Source of the DNA: Cyanophora paradoxa
Lineage: Eukaryota > Glaucocystophyceae > Cyanophorales > Cyanophoraceae
Direction: 5' to 3'
Length of the DNA: 64,000 nt
Assembly (NCBI GenBank): GCA_004431415.1
Contig: QPMI01000066.1
Span: 485,154-549,153, forward strand
Shown: piece by piece, positions 9,844 to 20,181 of the stretch
Numbering within the stretch: position 1 is the stretch's first letter
How the letters are laid out: every line of letters begins with the position of its first letter
The notes under the pieces: model-generated
Database searches by the model: none
The model's input: the letters and a program-made list of their open reading frames with translations, nothing else
Told to the model about the DNA's origin: nothing
Program-made: the position numbers and the translations under genes

Positions 9844-12800
9844 ATGCCGGGGGCGAAGAAGGCGGTCTACGAGCTGACCGACCTGGCCGAGATCTCCAAG
9901 GCGCTCCAGGACGTCAATAAACGTGAGAAGAACGTCGATGGCGAGCTGGACCAGCTCTTCGCGAACCGCACGTCCCTGCAAGCGAAGCTCGACCAGCTCC
10001 AAACGCTCCAGTGCGCTTCCGAACGCGCAGTCGCCCTAGCTGCGTTAGCTGCGCCGGCGGACCGGCCGCGCCCCCGATTTCTCATCGCCGCGCGCCGTCT
10101 CCCGCCCAACGCAGGCCGACGCTGGAGCGGGTGCGCGAGGACGCCGACGCGCTCTTTGTAAAGATTTCGGAGACGTGCAGGCTTGCCGAGGATGTCAGCG
10201 GCAAAGTCCGCGAGCTGGACCTCACGCAGGTCCGCCGCCCGCCGCTGCCTCGGAGCCCGCGCCGCCTGCGCCCGGCCGACGCCGCGGCGCAGTCGCGAAT
10301 GGTCTCGACGCTCAAGCGCATCGACACGATTATCCACCTGAAGGCCAGCCCGCCCCGCCCCGTCCCGCGCCGCCGCCCGCCTCGGCCGCGCTCTCCTGAA
10401 CCGCGGCGCGCAGGAATGCGGCGAGAAGGTGCAGCAGGCGCTGGCGCGGGAGGACTACGAGGAGGCCGCGAAGCACGTGGGCTGGTTCCTGGAAGAGGAG
10501 AGCTCGCTCCCCGACGAGGCGGGCAAGTCCGACATGCGCTCCCGCATCAAGCTCGTCCAGGAGAAGATTCTGACCAAGTTCCGAGCCGCCGCCCACGCGC
10601 GCAACCACCAGAACGTCTTCGCGTGCGCCCCTACCCATGCAGGACTTATTTCCACTGTTCGGAGTTGAACCCGCGCCCAGGTACACGAAGCTGCTTTCGA
10701 GGGTCGGGCTCCGCGCGGAGGGTACCACGGAAGTCTCCCGCTACGTCCAGGAGGTCGTCCGCAGGTGCCGTACCCCCCTCTCGCCGCAGGGCGCCGGGGT
10801 ACCCCTCTGAGAGTACGGTACCCCCAGCGAGGCCGAGAAGCTCATCGACGAGGCCGCGCGCGTCTCGCCGCCCCCGTATCTCGCACTGGTCCGCCCCGGC
10901 TCCCGTACCCCCCTGGAAACCCTGTACCCCCTGCGGAGCCATAACCGTACCCCCCTCAGGTCTCCAGCCTGCTGGAAACGTTCGCGGGCCGCATCGATCA
11001 GGTCGGCAACCTCGCGGAGGAGTGCTTCGGGCAGGGTACAGGCCAGCGCATCCTCCAGCAGGTACGCCCGCGTACCCCTCCTACCGCGAATCGCGCGGTA
11101 CCCTTCTGAATCCCCGTACCCCCAGGTCTTCTCGCAGGGGGACGAGCACACGTCGTCCGTCCTCAGGCGCTACATCGAGTACAGGAACCTTGCGAACCGG
11201 GTACCCCACCCCTCGCATCCGGCGTCTCCGCTAGCCCTGTACCCTGCCGACTTCTCCCCCCCACAGATCAAGGACGCGAACGCGTCGGGCGGGACGGTGG
11301 GCGGGCTGGCGGGGGCGCTGGCGGGGGCGGCGGGGCGCGGGGCCCGGCGGGGCGGGCGCCGGGGGCGGCGGCGCGGAGCGGGACGTAAGGGAACTGGACG
11401 TGCTTCTGGACGAGGCGGCTATGCTCGCCCAGGTCCGTGTCCGCCCGTGTCCGGGCCGGCCCGGGACGCCCGGGCCGTGTTGGGCCGTGTTGGGCCGTGT
11501 TGGGCCGTGCCGTGCCGCGCTGGAAGCGGGCGCCGCCGCCTCTTGCTAGTTCGCAAAGGGGCCCCGCCGCTTGTTGCAGCGCTGCCGCCCTTCCCCGTCC
11601 CCGCCGAGGCCTGCGCTAGCGCGAGCGTTAGGGCCCAAAGGAGCAGCGTCCGCCGCCCCCGCCTGATGCCCGGCCCTCGCCCGCCGCCGCCCGCGCAGCG
11701 CTGCGAACAGTACCACCGTTTCCTCAAGAACACCGCCACGGTCCGCTCCGCCCCCTATGAAGTCCGCGCTCCCCCTCACCTCTCGCTCGCCCCCCGCAGA
11801 ACGCGTACAAGGCGGCGGGCGGGGAGGCGGGCCTCGACGTGCCCTCGATGATCCGCGGCTCGATCTCCTTCCGCGTCCTCCAGGAGCTCATCTCCCACTA
11901 CGTCGGCCTCGAGCAGGCGCGCCCCCTCCGTCTTCCTTACTACTCACATGCTTAGTCGCTCTGCTCGCTTAGATGATCCTGAAGGCTTAGATGCTTAGAT
12001 GCTTAGAAAAGTTACGTCGGCCTAGAAACAGTTAGAAAAGTTGCTTAGGCCTAGAGCAGGCACGCCCCGCCCGCCGGCCGCTTAGAGCTTAGACGCTTAG
12101 AGCGCTTAGAGCGCTTAGAGACGCTTAGAGCGCCAGAGCAAGCGGGCGATGCTGAGATGCTGCGTCGGCCCCTCGAAGAACACTTGGACGCTTAGACGCT
12201 TTAGACGGTTAGACGCTTAGACGGAGCGGTGTTTAGCCCTTCGAAACATTAGAAGCGAACGAAGCTTAGACGCTTAGTCGCCTCCCCCGCCCGATGGTTG
12301 CTTAGAGCCTAGACGCTTCGACGCTTAGCCCTTCGAAACATCCCGCACCGCTCGCTCACGGGCCGCCCCCCTCCTCCCCGCAGATATTCATGCAGGACAA
12401 CGTGGGCAAGGCGATACGCATCGAGGAGGCCATCCCCGGGGGTTACACCACCTCCCTCGTCGACGAGGTCCGCCCCCGAGAAAGCAAAGCCATCTGAGCC
12501 GTCTGATCTGACCTCTTTCTCCCCCCCCTCCCCCCAGGTCTTCTTCGTGATGCGGAAGAGCGCCCAGCGCGCCATCGCCACCGGCAGGCGAGCGGGGGCC
12601 CCCCTCCTCGCTCCCCCTCGCCCCTTCCATCGGCTGACGCCGTCCCCGCCCCCGCAGCGCGGCGGCGGTCACGGCGACGCTCTCCAACCTCGTGGGCGTA
12701 CTCGGCAAGGTGCCTTGCTAGCTAGCTTTCTCTGACCGAACCTAGATCCAAAGAACTCTAGCCACCTTCATCCGATCAAACCTAGATCTAAAGAACTCGA

Positions 12801-15058
12801 CCAGAGCTAACCAACCTTCCGTCCCTTCTAGCGCCCGCCTTTCTTTCTCCGATCAAACCTAGATCTAAAGAACTCGACCAGAGCTAACCAACCTTCCGTC
12901 CCTTCTAGCGCCCGCCTTTCTTTCTCCGACCGAACCTAGATCCAAAGAACTCGACTAGAGCCAACCAACCTCCCGTCCCTTCTAGCTCCCGCCTTTCTCT
13001 CTCCGACCGAACCTAGATCCAAAGAACTCGACGTGCCTTGATTCAACCTGCCTTCCGGCCCTTCTAACTCTGGCCCTTCTAGCTTCTGCATTCTAGGCCT
13101 GGCCCTTCTATCTCTGTCCCTTCTAGATCCTGCCTCTCTGGCCCCTCTAGCTCCCGCTTTTCTCTGACGCGGGGCCCGGGGGGTACAGGAGTACAAGGAG
13201 GCGCTGCGGCGGCGGCTGAAGGAGACGGGCGGGGGCGACGTCGGCGCGAAGGTCTTCGCCGCGGCCGAGCGCCTCAAGGACATGGGCACCAAGGCGAGCC
13301 TGTTTGTTTGCTTTATCGGGAGCTAAAGATATTAGAGCCTTAGGAGCTTAGGAGATTACAGAGTCCTGCTCTAGAGTCCTGCTTATCATGCTTTAGACGA
13401 AGGCATAAAGACAAGGGCACCAAGGCGAGCCTGTTCGTTTTGTTAAGAGCCTGCCAGACGCTCGATATAAAGATACTAGAGCCTTAGGAGCTTGGGAGAT
13501 GAAGGCGCGCGCACAGAGGAAACGCACAGGGTGCAAAAAAGCTTAAAATGCTTGAGCTCACGCGTCGTGCAGGTGGTCTCCGGAGCGACGGCGGCGGTCG
13601 GCGCCGGCGCGGCGGCCGGGCAGGCCGGCGCGGGGCCCTCGGGCGGCGCCGCGGCCGCCGCGCCGTTCAGAAGATCACGTTCCAGGTACCCCCCCCCCCC
13701 AACAGAGCGGACCTCGCCCCGTCCTCACTCGATTCATTCCTTTCTTAGATGGCCGTCAACAACTGCTCCGTCTCGGCGGAGTACGTCGAGAAGGCGAGCG
13801 GCGCCCCTACCCCCCTCCCCGCCGCGTCACGGTTCGTTTAACACCTGTACCCCCCTCGCGCAGCTGCGGGGCGAGCTGGAGGCGATGGTGGACGCGCTCT
13901 TCTCGGAGGCGGCGGGCTCCTCGGAGCGAACGAAGGTGCCGCACACGCGTACCCTCCCACCCTGTTTATGTTCCCCTCTCGTCTCGAACCCGCGTCTCCG
14001 CCAGGCGCGGGCTCTGCTGGACGAGCTGAGGCAGGCCGCCACCGGCTTCACGAAGCTCGCCCAGGAGGGCATGTCCGAGGTGCGCCGTACCCCCCAACTT
14101 ATCTATCTACCGTACCCCCCCCCCGTCCGCCCCCTTACCGGGTCGTCGGCGCAGCTGTGCGGGCAGGTGACAAGTCGGATGCGGCCGCTGCTCGACGGCT
14201 TCAACCTCGTCCGCTACACCGTCGACGAGGCGCAGTTCTCCGACTACGAGGCGCGCCCGCCCGCGTACCCCCCTTCTCTCAATTGCGTAGCCCCCTCGAA
14301 CCCTCCCGGGGTACAGGTCAACGACCCCTGGGTGCACGCGTTCATCGCGGGGCTGGACCCGCTGCTGCGACCCATGCAGGCGCGCCGAGCTCGAGGAGGG
14401 GTACGGGGTTTATCCGAATCGCGCGGCCTCACACTTTCGGCGCAGGCGTCGCTGACGGGGCCGAACTACGAGGAGCTGCTGGCGCTCGTGATGCAGACGC
14501 TCGCCAAGCAGCTCGAGCAGTCGCTCTTCCAGAAGCGCTTCAACCAGGTACCCCCCTCGCTCTATTTTTTCTCTTTTTTTCGTTCGCGAACCCTGCGCGC
14601 AGCTGGGCGGGCTGCAGCTCGACCGCGAGATCCGCGCCCTCGTCACGTGCTTCTCCGAGATGACCCAGGTGCCGTACCCCCCTTGGCGGCCGCGTACCCC
14701 CCATTCCCCTCCCTCTCTGATTCCCTACCCCCGCAGCGGACGGCCCGAGACAAGTTCGCGCGGCTCACGCAGATGGCGTCGATCCTCAACCTGGAGAAGG
14801 TGCGCTGTACCCCTGCCGTCCCTCGATCGGGCGCCTGACGAGGCGTCCGGTACCCAGGTTGGGGACCTCCTGGAGTTCTGGGGGGATACCGCCGGCTCCA
14901 TGGCCTGGCGCCTCACCGTACCCGAGGTCAAGAAGGTGAGGGCGGGCGGTACCCCTTCCGCTCCGGGGTACTGCATCTGACATCGATCCCGGGTACAGGT
15001 GCTGGCGCTCCGCGTGGACTTCGCGCAGAAGGCGATCGACGCCCTCAAACTGAAGTAG
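9844..15058 (+). CDS. COG4: Conserved oligomeric Golgi complex subunit 4
   Basis: COG4 is a lobe-A subunit of the COG tether, which helps retrograde vesicles dock and fuse at the Golgi through SNARE and Sly1 contacts. ATG 9844 begins a coiled coil (ISKALQDVNKREKNVDGELD), then ADALFVKISETCRLAEDVSG, MVSTLKRIDTIIHLK, EDYEEAAKHVGWFLEEES (conserved COG4 segment), RYTKLLSRVGL, VSSLLETFAGRIDQVGNLAE, VFSQGDEHTSSVLRRYIEYR, INQLGGLQLDREIRALVTCF-like segments around 14530-14660, and the C-terminal DFAQKAIDALKLK-stop at 15058, matching the family ending 'VLALRvDF'. The gene has about 20 introns; three between 11.9 and 13.56 kb are enlarged by repeats. One intron (after DMGTK at 13292) appears to use a GC donor. 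A 5'-exon fragment of this gene recurs at 22132-22173. Confidence 0.92.
11940..12384 (+). repeat. CTTAG-motif repeat intron of COG4
   Basis: An intron filled with irregular copies of GCTTAGACGCTTAG and GCTTAGAGC words (dozens of CTTAG occurrences) and two copies of CCCTTCGAAACATT/C near 12238 and 12328. There is no ORF. CTTAG/CTAAG-like words could mimic branch-point sequence, but this is inference. The next coding exon begins near 12385 with IFMQDNVGKAIRIEEAIPGG. Confidence 0.8.
12781..13035 (+). repeat. 77-bp tandem repeat inside a COG4 intron
   Basis: CCTAGATC(Y)AAAGAACTCGA recurs at 12781, 12858, 12935 and 13012, exactly 77 bp apart, preceded by a partial copy at 12741. Each unit carries the same body (CAGAGCTAACCAACCTTCCG, then CCCTTCTAGC, then CCCGCCTTTCT), with a few substitutions. 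A degenerating continuation runs to about 13160. This is a short minisatellite that expanded within one intron. Confidence 0.9.
13276..13500 (+). repeat. Duplicated exon-intron boundary inside a COG4 intron
   Basis: The end of the exon encoding KDMGTK plus the start of its intron (about 13276-13360) recurs at about 13407-13500. Both copies contain GGGCACCAAGGCGAGCCTGT, a second shared block AGAGCCTTAGGAGCTT, and similar spacing of about 130 bp. The second copy lies wholly within the intron and looks like a decoy splice donor; its exon part is changed (AAAGACAAGGGC versus AAGGACATGGGC). Confidence 0.8.
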
Positions 15059-15461
15059 CGTCCCCCCAGAAGCTCCTTGGAGCTCGAGCTCTTCTGTATT
15101 TTATCAGTGGCGTTTAATTTCGAATTCCGGCGAGCGCTTGGGGGCCATCGGGGCTGGCGCCAGCTTGGCACAGGCCATGCTCATGGGGGCGATTTCAGTC
15201 GCTTGCGCTTCGGGGCCGGGGCCGCGGGGCCGCAGGAAGAAGGTCCACTAGTACTAATACAAGAATGGGTCAATTCGCGGTCAAGCCTTGGAGCATGCCA
15301 AGTTCGGTAATTCTTTCGAATTGGTACTTTAAAATTCGATTACTAGTACTAGTACTAGTACTAGTACAAGAATGGGTCGATTCGCGGAACAGGCGACCAG
15401 ACGCCGTGGCATGGGCTGCCCCAATTGCAACCCTCGTACCCTACCCTATCTAGCCAGCCAG
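15059..15461. repeat. Convergent gap with CTAGTA array and a duplicated 21-bp block
   Basis: This lies between the stop codons of COG4 and the multipass membrane gene. CAAGAATGGGTC(A/G)ATTCGCGG occurs at about 15260 and about 15367, each copy preceded by ACTAGTACTA-type sequence. The second is preceded by four or more CTAGTA units (15340-15366), a self-complementary array. No gene is seen. Confidence 0.75.
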
Positions 15462-18400
15462 CTAGGGGTCGTGGGCGTGGGCCCTGAGCTCGAGACCCGA
15501 GGTCGAGGCGGCGCGCCCGCGGCCGGGGCCGGCGGCGATCTCGAGGGCGGCCACGGACTCGCGCCAGAGCGCCCGCCGCTCCCGCTCGATGTCGCGCGTC
15601 GCCGCCATGGACAGCGCCCTGCGCAGGCGCGTTAAACGTTCTTCGTCAAGCAGACGCCGCAGATCTAGAGAGAAAGCGAAGAGACGGAGCGGAACGCATG
15701 CGCACAGGAAGCAGGCGGAGGTGGTGAGGAGGCGGGTGCCGCGGTCGATGACGGCGAAGACGGCGGCGAAGGAGGCGAGCCAGCAGGCGAGCCAGCCCAG
15801 CGCGAAGGCGAAGCGGACCCGCAGCGTCACCAGGCACAGCGGCACCGAGTTCGACAGCAGCACCAGCGCCCACCTGCGAAACCCGCATCAGGCGATTTTT
15901 GTGTAGCTTATACAATTAATATTAAATATCGTGAAGCTCAATGAGCCCTTAAAGCAAAAGCGGGCACCAGAGCGCCGTGTCCTCGCGGGAGGGGTGTAGC
16001 CTGCCCCCCGGGAGCTGCCCGAGCAGCGCCATGCAGCTCGCGCTCGCAGCGACCGCCGCCAGCGTCACCGCCCACTGCGCACGCGCGCGCGGGCCTCAGG
16101 GGGGTCCGGCGGGCGGGCCGGCCGCGGGGGGAGCTCGCGCTCGAGCTCGAGGCCTAGCTATAGGCCTACGGGCCCGCCCGTGCACCTGGTGGACCCACTT
16201 CCGGGCGTAGAAGCCCTCCCAGAGGCGCCGCGGGACCGCCGAGAGTAGGACGGCCGCCCCGGGTACGACTCCCCCGATGAGGATGCCGATGACCTGCAGG
16301 GGGAAATGTGGATGGGGGGGGGAGGGGAAGGGGGGGGGTAGGCCCTGCCCACCTTGGAGGCCTCGCCAGGGTTCGAAGCCTTGCGGGACCGGTTCCAGAG
16401 GATGACGGAGGACTGCGGAGAGGGGGAATTTGGAGAGGCTGATCGATATCGAGCGCTAGCGGATCGAATAGATCTACAGCGCTGAACAAGGAGCACAGCC
16501 TCGAATTATAAATTAAATAGAGACCAAGCGTTATATCTAGACCTATATCAGGACATCGACTACTGTACTAGTACTCTAACCGTTGAACGCCATGCAATGA
16601 TCGGATCGGCGCGCGCACGACAGTGAATGCAGTGAGAAGGGCCGAGGCGTAGAGAAGCGTCCGCCGCCGCGCGTACCGCACAGACCACTGCGGCGAAGAT
16701 TGAGTCCGAATTGACGAAAATCAACGCGATATCGACATCGATGTATATGGAGGGATGAAATCGAAAGACGGGGGGGCCTGGGGGGGTACGGGGGGCCGGG
16801 GGGGGTACGGGCCACGCGGAACCCCTCCTCCTCGGTCGGGTCGGGGAACGCGAGCGTGACGCGGCGCAGCAGGCGCCGCCCCCGCGACTCCATCTCCGTC
16901 GGGCCGCCCCCGCCCCCGCCCCCGCCCTCGCCCCCGCGATCGGCCGCGGGCCTCTCGAGATCGAGCTCGTCAGCACCGGCGTCAACGCCAACGCTCCGGG
17001 GAGCCAGGGGCCCGTCGACGTCGACGTCGACAACACCGTTCTCGACCTCTCCGCGCGTGCGCGTCCCCTTGGGGACGGCGGCGTCGGGCTCCGAGGGGGG
17101 GAGGCCTAGGGGAGGCAGGGGGAAGACTTGGCGGAGGCCAAGGGGAGGGGGCTCCAGCTCGACGGGGACAGCGAGCGAGCCAGTGCGCCGCATGCGGCCC
17201 CGCGCGAAGCGCGCCGCGTACCGCTGGGCGTCCTGCGAAGACGTCGACGCGCACGAGTCAGAAGGATTCCTTCGAAAATAACCGTTGAACTGCAGCTGGT
17301 GATTACATATGCAAGATCTAGAGGGGTATCGACGGCGGGCGCGCCTCGCGTTCGCGGAGGTAGCTCGTGGCGATAGCGATGACGCACGACATTCCCAGAG
17401 AGATGCCGGTCTGAGAGAGGGGGGGGGAATGGGGGGTGAGATGAAGGGGGGAGGCGGGGGGGGGGGAGGGGGGGGGGGGCGGGAAGGGGTGGGGAGACAT
17501 ATTCTTGACCGGCCTAGAAGACCCCGGGCCCGGGGTGCCCTGCCCCCCCCCCCCTCCCCTCCTCCCCCCCTCCGCCCCCCGCCGCCCCTCCCCCCTCCGC
17601 CCCCTCCGCCCCCCCCCTCCTCCCCCCCCCCCCCACCCCCCCACCCCCCCGCCCCAGTGCGCACCGCGATGCCCACGTCGACCTTAAAAGGATTTGGGGT
17701 GGCGTTCACCTGCCGGTACCAGTGCCCCGTCAGCTCGAGCGGGGCCGGGGCCGGCCCTGCGCCCGCGGGCCGGCCGCGGCCGCGGGGCCGAAGATGACAG
17801 TAGATCAAAGATTTGTAGATATAGCTAGATGATCTAGATGACAAGGCTGTACATGTGAATGTGAGGGGGCACCTTGAGGGGAAGATAGTAGGCATACATA
17901 GCCACCGCAACAACGACCTGAGGGCGGGGCGGGGCGCTGGTCATGGGGCCGGGAGGGCCGGGCAAGTTCTAAAGGCCGAGCCTCGGAGAATCGAAGCGGT
18001 GGGGGTACCTGAATCCGCCAGCGCGAGGCGCCCGCTACGCCGATGCCCCAGAACCAGATGGGAGGGCCAGGCTGCGGGGCGGGGACCGGATCCGGAGTTA
18101 GCTATAGGGAGCGGAGGCGATCGCGAGGGGAGCTGATAAGAACCGATGTCTGGGCGAATTCGAAGCGCTAGGAGCGAAGGCACGCACCTCGTCCGAAATA
18201 TCGCCGGAGAGGTGCCCGGGCCTGCGCGTGCGGCGCATGCGGCGGTTGGGGTACTTGTGGCGCCGGCGGCGGGCGGCGGGCGAATCCGGAGATCTAGAGA
18301 GGGCGAGTTCGAAGGCTCGTAGCGCACCCGTCCCACCAGTCCCCTGCGGGCCAGAGGAAGGAGAGGAAGAGCATGTAGGAGGTGACGACTGTTTACATTG

Positions 18401-18988
18401 TCCGCAGCCCAAGTTAAGCCATTCGCATATTAGTTCGACGAACGCCGCAGAGGAGGAGCTCGAGCTCGAGCTCGAGGGGCCGCTCACCGCCGAAGAGGAA
18501 CCAGTGTCTGAAGAGCGGGAAGCGGCGCCAGCGCGAGGCGAGCAGGGCGATGACGAGGGCGCCGACCGCCGCAAAGTTGTGGAACCACGCTCTGCGCGGC
18601 GGGCCGGGAGGGGCGACCTCAGCCGCGCGCGGGGCCGGGGGTGCTTATATTATGATACGCATACGTATACGGCCAAGAAACCATGCATATGATAATGACT
18701 AAGATCAGCGCACATCCAGTGCCGGAGGAGGCCGCCCGGCTCCGTGTAGTCGCCCACGGCGTTGAAGGACAGCACGAAGATGCCGACGATCAGAAGGCTG
18801 CGCTGCAGTCCGAGCCTTCCGTCTATCATGAATTGCTCCAGCGTCGGTTGCAGCTGGCAATGGGCGGCAGACAGCAGCCGCTGGCCATGGCCATGCATTT
18901 GGACTGCAGCTGCCGGGTTCGAAGGCAGCTGCGGCTGCAGCTCGCCGGAGCGCGGCGGCGAGGCCTCCAGATCGACGACAGCTGTCAT
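15462..18988 (-). CDS. Multipass membrane protein, family not recognised
   Basis: At least eight hydrophobic segments lie on separate exons in one strand: SLLIVGIFVLSFNAVGD (about 18790), WFHNFAAVGALVIALLASRW (about 18560), TSYMLFLSFLWPAGDWW (about 18360), PPIWFWGIGVAGASRW (about 18040), VVVAVAMYAYYLPLK (about 17900), ISLGMSCVIAIATSYL (about 17390), VIGILIGGVVPGAAVLLSAV (about 16270), QWAVTLAAVAASASCMALLG (about 16050) and LLSNSVPLCLVTLRVRFAFA (about 15840). An exon at 16810-17270 encodes a charged Glu/Asp/Pro/Gly-rich loop. The start at 18988 gives a short soluble N-terminus containing TLEQFMIDGRLGLQ, and the stop is at 15462. No channel, transporter or GPCR signature was recognised. The intron at 17405-17665 contains a long G-run/C-run pair. 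It is convergent with COG4. Confidence 0.55.
17409..17665. repeat. Paired G-tract and C-tract (potential giant hairpin)
   Basis: On the + strand, about 90 bp of nearly pure G (17409-17498) is followed, after about 50 bp containing CCCCGGGCCCGGGG, by about 115 bp of nearly pure C (17545-17658). The two arms can pair with each other. The element sits inside an intron of the minus-strand membrane gene, so the transcript would carry a G-run then a C-run. Confidence 0.85.
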
Positions 18989-20181
18989 GCCGGCCGCGGT
19001 GCCGGAGCCTCGGAGGTCTTGGAAATTCGAATGCGCCTCTGGCCCGGCGCCGGGCCGGCGGCCGTGGTTCGTTACTGTTACTGTTACTCAGATCTAGAGT
19101 CTGGCCGCGCGCCGCGCCGCCGCGGTGCTAGGGGTCCGGCCGGTCAGTCAAAATTGGGCATTATGCCATGGTCCAAGTCACAAAAGCCGGCATTATGACA
19201 TGACCATGCCGGCATGGCCAGCCGCCAAGTTGCCGGCATACCTGCAGCTGCCGGCACGAAGGCATAGCCTGTACTACGGTACCCGGCTGGTGTTCGGAAA
19301 AAAGTTCAAATTGAAGCACCGCGCGCGCGTCGCGCCAGCATAGAGAGAACTAGAGAGGTCGTAGCAGCACCGTGAGCGCCCGGTCGGCGGCGTTTGAGCG
19401 ACTCCGGGTCGGCTCCAGCACAGAGCCGCCCAACCTCGCTCTCCTCGTGGAAGCGGCCTCCGAAGCAACTGGTGAGGGTCTAGTATGTCTGCTTTCGCGT
19501 TGAAAACGCCCGCCCACGCCGCCCGCGGCCCGTGACCCGCACCCACTCGTCAGCAGAGACCGCGCCTTCGTCGGGCCATGAGGCGGTGCCGGAGCATCGT
19601 CAACCGTCATAGTATGCCTTCTATCGCTCTCGGAACGCGGAGAAGAGCGCCCACGCAACCGGAGCTGCGAACGCCCGCTTCGGCTCTCACGCGGTTTGAG
19701 ATTGCTCAGCTAAACATAAAGGGACGACCGCGAGCATGACTGAAGTTCCCCAGCGTGCGCTTCTCTACCGACTTCAACCATCTGCGCCCCCCGCGCACCG
19801 GCGTCGCCCGCCGCGCCGCGTATCTTCCCACTGACCCCTCGTACTTCGCAGCTAGCGCGGTCGACTCGCCGAGCTCCGGCGCCCCGGTGGCGGCTCCCGG
19901 TCACGCCGGTGCGCATCCCTCGCCGCTCGCTTCGTCTCAGACGCATCCGCGCTGACTTTCCGACCGTCTAGTCTAGAACCGTCTCGGCGGCCGTCTCGTA
20001 CCCCGGGGCGCCTTTGCACGCCCAAAACGTCCCGATCGTAGACGGGCTCGGGACGGACGTGCGCATCCATCCCGGTTCTGGAGTGCGCCCGCGGCCGCCC
20101 GCCGACCCCGCCCGCATACGCACGCGCGCCCCCGACTTGAGCCGTTTTTAGTCTTGACCGTCGGATCCGTTGCGGGCGCAG
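18989..20181. other. Divergent upstream region, unresolved 5' exons
   Basis: This lies between the starts of the multipass membrane gene (-) and the NHL gene (+). It includes GCCGGCAT-type palindromes at 19150-19250 (repeated CAAGT..CCGGCATTATG). Frames near 19737-19955 might be the first exon of the NHL gene: an ATG at 19737 and a donor GTGCGCATCC at about 19910 are present, but the reading frame could not be confirmed. Confidence 0.4.

Noticed and set aside
10011-11234. 407-codon + strand Arg/Pro-rich frame
   Set aside because: It runs through COG4 introns and exons in the wrong frame; the COG4 blocks lie in other frames with proper splice junctions.
12781-13035. CRISPR-like regular repeat
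   Set aside because: The units abut without unique spacers and lie in a spliced intron of a eukaryotic gene; this is a minisatellite.
16576-17913. 445-codon minus-strand frame
   Set aside because: It includes one real exon of the multipass membrane gene, but the rest reads through introns, including the G/C-tract intron. It is not one coding unit.
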